From Echinococcus granulosus (Eukaryota; Platyhelminthes; Cestoda; Cyclophyllidea; Taeniidae), in NCBI RefSeq assembly GCF_000524195.1, contig NW_020170430.1, forward strand, positions 292,764 through 356,763: a stretch of DNA of 64,000 nt, given 5' to 3'. Shown here in pieces: positions 12,802 through 24,990 of this stretch (positions are counted from its first letter, which is position 1; every line of letters starts with the position of its first letter). The notes under the pieces are model-generated. The model saw only the letters and a program-made list of their open reading frames with translations. It was not told the origin of the DNA and ran no database searches. The translations under genes and the position numbers were made by a program.

Positions 12802-15800
12802 ATGCAGGATTCATTTCGCTCAAGAAGCCTACCGACACAACCGTTTCAGCGGAGCCAGCAACCAAGACCCACTCTGGTCGTTGAATCCGAGGAGGATCGC
12901 GTACACCAGTAAGCTCCTCTGCAATTTCTTCGGTTTATACCCAAGGTCTGATTGCATACTGTCAAAATGTTGGAAATAACAATTTTGTCCTCCACGTATA
13001 AATTAGCTCCACATGCTACCCTAGAAAAGGATTTTTATGCTAGGGGTATCAGGAATGAAGCGATCCTTTATTTATAAACATGTTTTTAGTACTTCCAAGA
13101 AATATAAGTCAACAATGGTCCATTGATGCACGAGTAAACTTTACTTTTATATAACCCGTCCCCATTGAGTAGTGCTTCCTGAATAAGTACTTATTTTCTA
13201 TTCCAAGTACGAATTTATTTGTGAATACAATTTCTTGAGTGATTCTATTGATAAAGAAAAATATACACAGGGCTTTGAAATAAGCAAGGGACGGGGAAAG
13301 CATTTTATGTATTCCAAAGGGAGCGGTCAGGTTGTCCCGGAGGAAGAATAAAAGTTGATAGATATATCTGGGTTAACTTTTTGCATTATTCACGGCACTT
13401 AAGATTGCAGACAAGTATGCTAGCTCTGGCGAAAACTAAATACACTTGACTAGAGACTTGGGTGATATTCCTACACTTATAGTGACAGTGTTTGGACAAA
13501 TATCAAGTAATTTTAATGAAAAAAGCTTTAAAACAAGGTAATGGTTAAAAGGATACGATGAATTCGAATGGTACAACAAATTAATAGGTTTAATGAATTA
13601 TGTGAGCGACTTTTAACTAGCTTTTCAGATAACATGGCATTTTTCTGCTAAACATTGGCATAAGTTGTACTTATGTCGACATTTTTAAGGCTCGAACTTG
13701 ACCTGTCACAGAACAAGGAAAAGGATTCTAAAATGGAGACTGTTGACGAACTATTTTGCGTAAGTTCGCATTGCCTCAATGCCCCAAAGTGGTGAAATGC
13801 CCTGTGCCAGACATGCTTTTCATTTTAGCGGACAAATAAATTCATCGACGCCTTAATGATGGAGGAAGAAAGTCGTGATGTGAGTTTCTTAATCTAAGTT
13901 CCACTTATTCAGAAGAACTTGAAGATATTACGGCGATTCCAGGAAATGACAGAGTGCCAGAAACTGAAAATTCAATATGCGAGATCCTTTTTACAAGTTT
14001 GTTGCACATGCACCTAACTGTGGATCTGTAGCTATCGCAAGAACTAGAAGAACTGAGGGAGACCGTATTAGCGAACTCACCACAACCTTTCAGCTCACAA
14101 CAGACTGAGGATGAACCCAATAAATGGGACTGCATAGACAGGTCTACGAGATTCTACAATACCCTTTCTGTGAGTCCCCAGAGGATTTTACTAGACATGA
14201 AGGCTTAATTAAAGTCCAAAAATTGACACATAATGGAACATAATGATTGACCGATTGTTAGTTTTGGAGCCTTGCTTAAGCAGGAAAATTGTACATCCGA
14301 CCGCATTGATGATGTCTTAAATCAAACAACAAAGATTTGTAGTTACCTGGCTGTTGAAAATATACTTAATGACGTGCCTGCAGTTAATAAATTTATAGCA
14401 AGAAACCTAAAGTTATTGCAGTGCGGAAGTGCCATTTTATATAAAATGAAATAATGGACTTCTCTCGGCAATTTCTCCACTATCGCACATTTGACTGTTA
14501 GTAAAACTGCTTGTGAAATTATAGGCGGATCAAATGAAGTTCTGCAGTTGGATATCTTCCATCGATGAACGAATCCCTGCGTGCTACAATGCTAAAGATC
14601 CTGTAGATTCTGAACAATCGCCTTGTGCAGAGGTTCTGTGTGATTTCGAAAGTGACCAAGTAAGAACTAACGAGTATCACACAAATTTACAAGACAGGTT
14701 CCAGTCCCATGCACAGTTAAAACGCCAATATCACGATACATTGAAAATAAACACGGCAGATGTTGTTTTAAGGCGGCCTTCATACCTCTGAACAGCTTTC
14801 CCTAGGCATTAATTTTCAGAATCTCTAAATATGTAGAATGAAATTGCAAGTAAATAACGCCGAATGTGTCTTGTCTTTGACAAAATTCAAATTACACTTC
14901 ATTCTTACGTTGCCTTTATATAGGGCCTTGTAAGCCATCAAGAGGTTGTAAGGATAGTGGAAATTAAAGGTGGCAACGCACTTGTGATTGGACGCGCTTA
15001 TACCACGGAGAGACAAGTTGGTCAGAAGTTCGGTCTCTACAGCACTCTCAAGTCGTCCATTGAGCGGCAGCACCGCAGCTCAGGTACCTCGAGTCAGACG
15101 TACGACTCCTGTCGAGTGAAAAAGCAGACGAGGCGGGAGCAAGATAACCCCAAAATTATCCGACAAATCAGATTTTGGATTCCACAGATCTACCTACAGC
15201 CTCTCAGTTTAAAAGCAAAGTTAGTGGAAAATGCTATGGATACACGGCAATTTGTGCTTTCCATCTGGGAGAGCTATGTGAAGGAGACCGCCCAAGCTGT
15301 CATGAATCTACTCTACATCACCTTGAGACACTGGAGTAAGGAAAAGGTAGAGACAGTCCCTTCAACTCTTTCGTGATGAATAAATGAACCAAAATACATT
15401 GTTTTGGTAGATGGATGTTGACTATGTAGCAATCAACGGTGATATGAAGCGAAGTTTGAAAAGCTTCTTTAGATCTCTTGAAGGAAGCCTTAGCAATGAT
15501 TGGGAGTGCGAAATACACTACGAACTAATCCTGCAGCAACTTCGCTTACTGCAGGCCGGTGATAACGCAACAAACGATGGATCTCGATCTAGAGGTGATT
15601 TTCAAGCTTATTACAAACTACTTGTTGGGTAACAATTTTTACCAAAAAATGAGCCTGAAAGACTGTTTTAGCTGCCTCCCACCCGAGTGACAGTAAACAC
15701 TTTTTGTCTTATATTTATATTTTTTACTTTTAATTAGCGGAAGAAATGCCGAATGAAGATATAACTGAACGGATTGGACAATTAATGTTGGAACGACGAA

Positions 15801-18800
15801 TAATATTCCGTTTGCTAGAACAACACCAGGTACACAACTGCATTGTATTCGGGTTGCTGATGGTGCAATTTGAATAACCTGGAAAATGAAAACTAAATGC
15901 ACTGATATAGACAAACCAATTATGCACCTCGCAAAAGGCGGATAGAATCATTTCTAATGTAATCATTCAGAGATCAAAAGCCGTTGGCCACACCGGTAAC
16001 GAAACTGTTACTAGTTAGCCAAAGAAATTACTTGATTCTAACTAGAAAATGAAAAAAGACCGAAAATACCACCAGATGGGCGATATTATAGTAGTAAAAT
16101 TATATGAGGGACCCAAATCAAGAGAGTTGGTTGAAGTAAACAATTATTTAATAGTAAAATCAAGCATCCGACACTTGGACGTGAATACGAAGCCTATCGG
16201 TACCACGCGCACTGATTTTGCCATGTGTTTTTCTTTTTCAGGGGATGCAGCAGGCATTTGAGGCCGCTAAAGCAGGACCAATGAAACCAAATTTAGGATT
16301 TCCACTTCAGTTAGAAGGGAGTTGTGGGTAAGCCTTAGCAATTGCTACTCGACGCACTGAATCGTCAGTCTTGTTGCCATGTGGCGCTGCAATGAAAAGA
16401 TAGCTGCATTTTATACTTTAATAAGATGATAATCATTAGAAATACGTGTGCGAACTCCTAAATTTGGTTTCATTGGTGTTGAAAATGATGTCACTCAAAA
16501 TGGTTCATTTAACGGGTCGTTGTCCCGCTTGAGTAGCCGTCGCATAAGTTAAATCTTATTTAATTAATTGCTTTGTTTGGGAATAAATATGGTGAATTTT
16601 GGCTCATCTGACAACCCTTTTGATCAATTTTTGGGCTTCAGGTCCGAACTAAAAGATACGGAAATATCTTGTACACCGGACGGATACGAAAAACGCGCAT
16701 CCTTGGGTTCGTATGCCAGCACGGACGCAGGTAAGTGAAAGGTTGTAAGCTTCACGCTTCGACTACATTAATACTTTAAAAGAGTCCTTCCCGCTCTCAA
16801 AGCCTTATGGTTCTTCTCTAAGATGAAGATGAAAACAAGTTTTTTTAAAATAACAAAATGTTCCTCTCCTTCTTGGGAGGTATTAACCAAAGGACTGCAT
16901 TTAGACTCAAACTCCGTTCTAGTATGCATTAAGGGGTCTCGATTTCTATTTAGTGTTCTACACCACGCTCATAATTATTCCAACATGTTAAAAAAGCTTC
17001 CAATTTATTGAACGAAGCGTATCAGATTAACCATTACCAACCACTCGGAACCTCATGTCTAAACCACAAATTCAGCGGCAAAGCAAAAAGGTTATTTCAC
17101 TTATATAAAACATTAGTTGATTCATAGCATCCTCTTATTTTATTATCGTCTGAGAAATAATAGTGTATCACTACCAATTGTTCGTAAAATTTGCTGAGAG
17201 CAGCTGCTATTCTCCACAGCTCACAGTGAAGAAGGCAGTTTAATTTATCTTTGAATCATTGTTATATTTTGTCACAGTAAACCCCCCGTCAGATCAAGAG
17301 TTGTGACATCTCATTATTGTGCTGGATCTAGGGGTTCTTACATTGCATGCCAGAGCCATAAAAATATGAAAGTTTCCCACCATAACAATGGATTACAACA
17401 GATTAACCCGTTAGCCAATGACTCGTCACACCATATGTGGCAGCATGACAATTTTAATAGGCTACAAGAAGTAGACAAACTATTGATGCCACTTATAATG
17501 TACTCTAGGTTATTATTTGTTCACCTCTTCAATTATTAATAGTATTTTTAGTTGAACATCCGCGTAAAGATAATGAGGATTCCCAAATGAAACAATACAA
17601 AAGGGTAGGGTTATCAAATATTTGATAAGAAAGGGATTTTAAGTGGATTGTTTCTTTTTGGGGGAGAGTGGATGATTTTGGTAATGTGAGGCAGGCAATT
17701 CACAGGAATGTATCAATCCTTTTAAGAGGCAGGGAGGCCAGGAATGCATCTTAATTGTACGATGAGTGAGACAAGTTTGCTATCCCCGCCACCGCCCTTC
17801 GACAAGCCACCTGAGCCATTGCGTCAAAAGACGGGTAGCCTATCAAAGAAACTGGAGACTGCGGAGAGGATAGAGAAGCACTACGGTAGCGAGCCCTGCA
17901 TCCTAGAGGCGGCGGCGTGCCGGCGGCACCAGGCACATACATGGACGCGCAGCGGGCGCTACCGCTCAGCGGACCTCTCACTAAAGGGCCTCGACAAGTG
18001 CTCGCGACTGCGCGCGCGCTCCTTCGGACAGGGTTCTAAGTCCCTCCCGCGCACCTCCTATCCTCTGCCAGTGATGAAAAAGTCGCCGCCCGTTAAACTT
18101 GCTGTCGTTCATCCAGGTAGAGGCGCTATATCGCACAGCATTTCATTAAGCACTGACCTTGGTCCGCATTAATATGCTAAAAATGCTTTACTCCAAATGG
18201 ATCTGTGTCACTTGATGCCAGTGCTGTTTCGCCCAAAGGCATGACTTTCGGCATTAACCCTTCCACAATTATATTTATAGTTAACTAAATTTACCGTGGA
18301 GCATCTCAAAATAACGTCAAATTCACACTTTGATTTGCGATTCAGCAATTGTCACTTTTAGGCAAATCGGCCAGGAAATAGTTGTAGCATGTAGTATTTT
18401 CCGCGTATCACAATGCAATACATGTGTGACCGCTACAAACTATTTGCAGTGGTATGTAGCCCAAACGCTTCCGACCAGAGTATCCATCTTCTGTTTCTAA
18501 GGCTGAAGTCCCTTAAGCACTCGTGCTGAACAAAGCCATCACCACTATAATAGCTTAAATAGGATAATAATTGCCGAAATGACTTTTTCACATCAATCTG
18601 TTTTGGTTGCATTTGCGCTGCCTGCGGGATATCAGCATAAGGAAATTTAAAATAAATCTGAATGGGTTTTTCTCACCCCCAATTTGCTTCTAATTTTAGG
18701 GTAATTTAGTATTCTGTTCAAATAAAACGACAATTTTTTTGTTGATGATTTCCTTTGCCTTTTATTCTGTAACATACGATGAAGGATGAAAGAAACAAAA

Positions 18801-20407
18801 AAAGTACTGACAGAAATCCATATGCAATACAGTCGGTCCAAAATCGGGAACTTTTGTCAGTTTGGAATTTTCGAACATATAATGATAAATAAAAAAATCG
18901 GATCACAAAAAAACAAACCAATTACCAGATAAATTTAGGGTAATAATTCGAATCATTTAACCATTTTCTGTAATTATGACCCATTAATGAACACATTGCT
19001 AATGATAATGCCGATATTACTGCAAACAAAATAATGAGGGCCTATCACTTTGTACTGTCTTAGCGATGTAAATGCATCAAGTCCCAGGTACTGACTTGGC
19101 ACACTCGTCCAACAGACCAAGTATTGTGAGATATGAATGAATTTGTCACTCTTGCAACTTGCAGTGGGCGGAATGGACTCGGGCCCCGAAGTGGGATACG
19201 TGGTGATAATGCGACCAAGTTTCCGTGAGCGCATCACGACGGTGCTGGACACGCGGCGCCGCAAGCGCGTCTCCATCCACGCCGCCATCGAGCGTGGCAT
19301 CGCGGGATTCGAGAGCGGTGCCACAGGGGCGGCGGAGGCTGAGGAAGGGCTAAGCGAAAAGGAGCAGAAAGAGTGTTTCTTCGTTTACGACACTGCTAGC
19401 GGCACCAAACTCAATTTCTCCCAGGCCCTCAGTGATGGCATCATCCACTACGACTCTTCAGCCACTGAGAGCATTGTCTTTGATGAATACGCAAAGTCAG
19501 TCCTCGACTACATTAAGTATCTACTTTTGAGAGGTTTGAGCAGATGATGGTGGCCTTCTTTGAGAACTTAGATAGTTAATTAGTGAAACACTTTGTCGTC
19601 GGCTTTAAGGGACTGCTCTACAGAAGGAGCAAATATAATTTAAAACTTCCTCACATTTTGGAGGGAAGTTACGAAAGTGGTGCAACAGTTCAACTCAAAG
19701 GGCAACTATCACCATATTTTTGCAAGCAATGAAGACAGTTTAAGCCTGAAATCCCTGTCAATTCCGTTTTTTACCGCCTGTAATAAAGCTTTACTCCGAT
19801 TCCAAAATTATCTGGTAATTAGCAGTCTGCAAGATGAAAGTCTTGCCTATTTACCAGAACAGTTTTCTACATTTTGCTCTTCCCACCCATTAGGTCGTTA
19901 TACATTCTTATAGAAAAAACGTTTTTCGTGAATGCTTAGCACATAAAATCAAAAGCACCACCTACATTTGATCTCACTAAAGCTGATGACGCAATACCAT
20001 TGTGAATCAGAGTAGTTTGCTTGCAAAGATGAGAGGCATCTTCGTCGTCTAAGCACCAAGTGTGGTGTAAATAAATTTTTTGTAGGTCGGAGTGGCGCGG
20101 AGTGAAGTCGGTCTACCACCCTCTGGTGTATCGTGTGGAGCAGGTGCGTGAGGTGGTTGAGCGTGGAGAGAAGTTGATTCGGCAGAAGCACAAATGGATG
20201 CCATTTCACCGAGCCATAGAGACGGGTCGCCTCGATCGACGCACAGCAGAATACGTGGTCCGCACCGGTGGTGATGATGACAAATGGGGTGAGGAGGTTC
20301 TGCGCCTCCCCTTCGCCAAGGCGCTCGCCTATGGACTGGTCAAAGTGGTGGCGCTGCGCCACTGCCTTATTGAGAAATTGCCTCGTGACAAGTGCATATT
20401 CGCTTGA
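12802..20407 (+). CDS. Putative plakin-/spectraplakin-like coiled-coil protein with plectin-type repeats
   Basis: Sixteen exons joined in phase: 12802-12908, 13690-13759, 13829-13879, 13913-13996, 14032-14169, 14281-14373, 14525-14659, 14717-14761, 14924-15346, 15411-15594, 15738-15829, 16242-16327, 16642-16730, 17733-18116, 19165-19495, 20086-20407; about 877 aa. ATG 12802 follows an in-frame stop (12793). Residues 36-240 are charged and helical, with heptad-like Leu spacing (for example LSQELEELRETV). Residues 240-445 look like spectrin repeats, with Trp at helix positions. Residues 533-660 are basic and Pro/Ser-rich. Residues 660-877 contain repeats of the form tG..l.f..Al..GiI (FVYDTASGTKLNFSQALSDG; VSIHAAIERGIAGF; PFHRAIETGRLD), resembling plectin repeats, which bind intermediate filaments or microtubules in plakins. 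The exact family is not identified. Exon 14717-14761 and the donors at 14374 and 14762 are weak. Introns of 33 and 35 nt occur early in the gene. Confidence 0.7.
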
Positions 20408-20500
20408 GGTCGTCCCCATTCCGCACTGTGATTGCACTACCAAATTCTGATCCCAATGACTCCTCTCGATCTGTCAAAACTTCGGTGAATGGCGACTTTG

Positions 20501-20520
20501 AATAAATTATGCCAAATAAA
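20501..20520 (+). other. Poly(A) signals of the plakin-like gene
   Basis: Two AATAAA hexamers, at 20501-20506 and 20515-20520, lie about 95-110 bp after the stop codon at 20407. Confidence 0.6.
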
Positions 20521-22310
20521 GCAGTGATGCGAAAACTACTTTTCAGAATATAAATCCAAAATCAGTGATTTTGACTTATCAGACTATTTGGAAATTTGGT
20601 AACTGCAGACTTGTTAATCATCACTATCGTTACTAAATCTAAGGTAGAGTTTCACCAAATGACTTAAACTGAACAGAGCTTCAAAGAACAACAAAGGCAT
20701 GCAAATGCTACAAACAATTCGGCATTCTTAGAAGAAGTGATTGAAATGCAAAATCATTCACAAGGTGTTTAATAATACACTTTGTTGTGATAATTAGCAC
20801 AGCGCTTGTGATATAAACTCCAATTTCCGTGTTATTAACTGACATCGAATTTGCTTTTGTAATAGTAATAGTCGCTTATATGGCTAGAGCCTCTTCAAAT
20901 TTGGATCAAATTTAATTTTTAGATGTGATTTTGTTGATACAAGGAAAATATTGAGAATTCCGAAAAGCACAAAGCAACATCACAAGCAACGTCTAGTTAA
21001 AGAATTTGCGCTGAGCTTTGTGCTGTGCTCGGAACACAATATAGTGAATTCGCTCACCATGCTGGCATATGGCGGATCATAGTGGCAAGATGTTCATACT
21101 TTATCACTAAAAGTGTATGCTTACACTGATGACTAAAACCATTCAATCCTTCAAAATGTAAATCAAGGGTTACAAGGGTTACGAAAATGGTTACAAAGCA
21201 CATTTTTGCATTCACATTCATGAGCACTAAATTGCAGGCAAAACGTACACTCTCAGTCGATTCGCCGGTGAAGGGTTGCCTCAGAAATACCATTTGTAGT
21301 AAAGTAAGTGCTAATGCCGCGCTATGACAATCATTTATGGCACTAAAAGTGTTCCAGAGTACAATTGTTCCCCTTCCTTCTACAACAAGCATTGGTCCTA
21401 CAACCATTCCCTCTCAATTGATGATGCATACGTGAATAAACCGGCACCAAAGAGGAAAGAACCAAGGCATTACGTGTTGTCGTATTCCTCTTTCCAAATA
21501 CGGGTAAAGATCTAGGGGTTTCAACAGTTCACTTCAACATGCTATGTCAGTTAATTTTTTTTTCATTATAAAAATTCACTTCAGTAAACATAATGACAAA
21601 GATAATATGACAAAATGGTTTCCAAAGCCAATGAAATAGCTTCCTTTAAGGATAATTTTAGTAAATAAAAGATGGCATATTCTATTCTAAAAAGCATAAT
21701 TTAGGTTAAGAAAATTCCGAATTACATAACAATCGAAATGAGACTTATAAAAGTTGTGAGGTATTTTTGAAACTATAGTTTCGAAATATGAAGAACCTTC
21801 TCCCTATATAAGTCGAGGGACATATTTTGGAAGTATGCTATTTGCAAAGTAAATAATAAAGGATGATAATCCACATTGAAAGAAGCTTCTAGTTATGGTC
21901 ATTAATTCGAGAGGTGAATGTACCCCTCTGAGACATGCAACACGTATTGGTTACTACAAGTTGTGCCCCGAAAGGGATTTGAGAGCATCACCAAATTGCT
22001 CTTTTGGTAGTTCTCACAAGCTCATAAAAGTCCGTTGAATAACATGTTACTAGATTTTTAGCAAATCCTAATGACCAAAAATGGTGAATATAAGGACGAT
22101 AACCTCGCGTTACAAAGCAGTGCCGAAGTAGGCCGACCGCTTCCCTAAGGTAACCCTAAACTAAGTGACAACCGATAGCCCCTATAGTTATACGTGAAAA
22201 ATATGAAACAAATTGTAAAATTTATTACATTTTCGGAGCTTGAAAGGCAAAGCGAGAGACATTTGCAACAGTAGCAACATGTAGGTGAGATGATTTCGGA
22301 GATTCCAAAT
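20521..22310. other. Gene-free stretch between two convergent genes
   Basis: A+T-rich sequence with no exon that combines a clean open frame, splice sites and resemblance to a known family. The minus-strand frame at 21054-21407 is open for 117 codons but has no recognisable features. Confidence 0.5.
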
Positions 22311-24990
22311 TCAAGCATTCACAGCACTAGGATTCGACGTGGACGTTTCTTTGGTTGCGGGATGGGTTGGCGACCGTGCTACCGAGTCGGCTTGCTGTGT
22401 CTTTGGTGGCTGAACAGCATAGCTATCGAGCATGATAGCCAATTCCTCAGGACTGATGCGCTTCGCACCTCCGGTGGAGAGTAGTCTCTTGGGGCATTTG
22501 GGAAAATAGTGCTCACCAGTGAATCTGCCTGTGGGAGAGACGGGATGTAAATTTTGACTTGAATTTTGCTGCGATCTAGTGATTGCAAATTTAGGCCCTC
22601 CATTCTCCACGCTCGCCGGCTCTGAATTGCGCTGCCTTCTCGCATCCTCCAACTCATTTTGACGCGTTTCCGCAAGCAGCGCCTTCTCTTTGGATAATTT
22701 CGTCTTGCGACGAAAGGATTTTCTATCGCTAAAAAAGATAGCCTTTTAATGTTTAAATTGCAAATGAGTCTCTATTTATCAGTACCGAAACAGTGAGTTT
22801 GGTTTTCGCCACAGTTTTAGTTAAATAACTCTACTCATTCGCAAATACTTTTTCTTTACTACTTTAGTGCATCCTGTATAGCCAAAGTTACTTTAGACAG
22901 AACATGTAACGAATGAGTCTTAGCCAAAATGTTTTACTCTGCGTCCCGCATATCTACGCACATTCAATGTAAACGAAAGAGGCACGCAACAACTGCGATT
23001 GTGTTTGAGCATTTTCAGTTAGCTCCGCAGATTTTTCCAATGAAATGTCTTGCTTTATTCGGGTGGTCACCTGAATAGGTAGAATAATACAGAACACTGC
23101 ACAGAGTTTTACCGGCTTTCGATATTGAAAATTATCTTATACGTGGAAATTTCCAATTGCCCTACACCGCCATATTGTGTCATCAAATTGCACTGCCAAC
23201 TAAACCAAAAATCATTCAACTAATGTGTGCAATTTGTCATTTCAGTGGGACTATTTCAAACTGTCAGTTAAGCATTTAGTTGCACAGGGGGACCGAAATC
23301 CCGCATTTATAACCTTAGCACACACAACATACGGAGAGGTTTTTTCAAATCGCAGCATGGTCAGTAGGAGATTTTAACGTGTGCACACACGGAGAAATAG
23401 GAGGTGAGACAACATTCACAAGATTGCATCTTGATGCAAAATAAATCATTGTGGTAATGAGTGTCTAATCCGTGCATGATTCTCCTTATATTGTACAGTT
23501 TGCTGGCCCTCTAGGGGATCAATTCCACCAACAGAACCCGAAGTGTAGGGAAACTCAATTTGCGAATTTGAGTTACCAAATGTGAAATGTATGATTTGAG
23601 GTGTGCGAGACTTGTTAGCAAATTAAGGAAATATTTAAAATGGATCGTACTTGTAGATGCGTAAAGATTTTTGGCTGGTCGCGGTTAGCAAATTGCAGTT
23701 GAGATCATGCAAGCAGCTTAGTTCGTTGGTTAAAATTCAAAGTATTTGGCAAAGATTTCACTTTACCTACAACCACAGCTACAAGTGGATGAGATTTTGA
23801 AGAGGGCAAAATAATGTGTGTGCGTATAATAAAAAGAAGCGGATCAATCCATATCTTTGACTTTGAGAAGTTAGAGTCATTTGCAGCGCCACGTTTTGTT
23901 CGCAACAGTGTGTTGATGCCTAGACCGCTAAATGTGTTTACTACTTCCGGAATTCTCGTAATGCAGAACCGGGTTACTTCTGGCTGAAGCAATTGCGTCT
24001 CGTTTACACAATCACTACTCCAAGCTGTTCATCTACACCTTACCACATGATCCATAAAATGCAAAAATAGTCGAAAGTTCTACCACTATTCCTAAAAGGC
24101 GACTTTTAGTCTCGTTTTTTGAATGATGGGCAAGGCCCTAAAGAATACAGACTAGTTCTTAATGAGTGCTTTTTTGGGAAAATTCCATTGCGTCTAGAAG
24201 CACTTTCAGTTGACGCAAAAGACGTATTTACTGCACCGATCGGAAGACGTTATTTCAACATTTTTGACTGGTTAATTCGCGTAGAGGTCAGCAGGCCACT
24301 CGGTTTCAATGAATATGTCCACTTAAAGAGTGGACTAGGTGTTGATTTACTAATTACATTTTTCACTAAGGGATCTGTTTTTTGGTCTTCAAAAAACAGG
24401 CACAGTCAAATTAAGCGAGTAGGCCATTCAAATGGAAAACTGCAATAGGTAAGTAGATTTAAGCTGTCAAATCACCTTATTAGTTGCACTGTGACATCAT
24501 CTAGAAAAGCTTTTGTGATGTCAAAACTATTGCAGGTAGAAAACCGTAAAATGGCTTGGAATTTTCGCAGAGCCACAAGTGACGCAAAGTAATTTGTGCA
24601 ACATGCATAATTAAATGGAAAGCTGATGGCGCACTGAGTTTAACGGCATAACTGGCAATCTTGGATTGAAGTAGTTGAATTGCTTCATACTTACATCACA
24701 GCCTTTACAACCGACGCAATCCAACAAGCCACATGAGCCACAAGTATGATAATCAAGAACACGAAGATTCCAACTGACTGCTCTGTATCTTCACCCATAC
24801 CTCGAGTCTTTAAATCTGAAACAGGTGCTGCAAACCCCCTTGAGGAACATGAATAGAAACGATTCACAAACTTACCGAACCCGCCGACTGAATAACCAAT
24901 CCTTTGATTGCGCTGTGCATCGATCACTGGCATCGCGAACGATGATTGGTCGTTCACCGGCGTGTGTGCGCTTCGGCTTTGATAATGTCT
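22311..24990 (-). CDS. Single-pass membrane protein, unrecognised, 3' part
   Basis: Three exons in phase on the minus strand: 24990-24876, 24827-24695 and 22728-22311 (stop), encoding 221 aa. The 48-nt first intron has GTAAGT and a TTTGCAG acceptor; the second is about 1.97 kb with donor GATGTAAGT. Exon 2 encodes one strongly hydrophobic helix (IFVFLIIILVAHVACW, about residues 55-77), followed at once by a very basic stretch (RKSFRRKTKLSKEK), so the C-terminal 140 residues are predicted cytoplasmic. They begin with a charged helix and end in Ser/Thr/Pro-rich sequence. Exon 1 begins at an acceptor (TTTTTCTGAG), so at least one more 5' exon probably exists upstream; an in-frame ATG occurs at codon 20. 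I do not recognise a family. That the two far-apart exons belong together rests on matching phase 2, strand and good splice sites. Confidence 0.55.

Noticed and set aside
17284..17495. Possible extra exon of the plakin-like gene (His/Asn/Gln-rich frame ending at a GTAGAC donor)
   Set aside because: Its acceptor and donor phases do not fit between the exons at 16642-16730 and 17733-18116; without it the phases agree.
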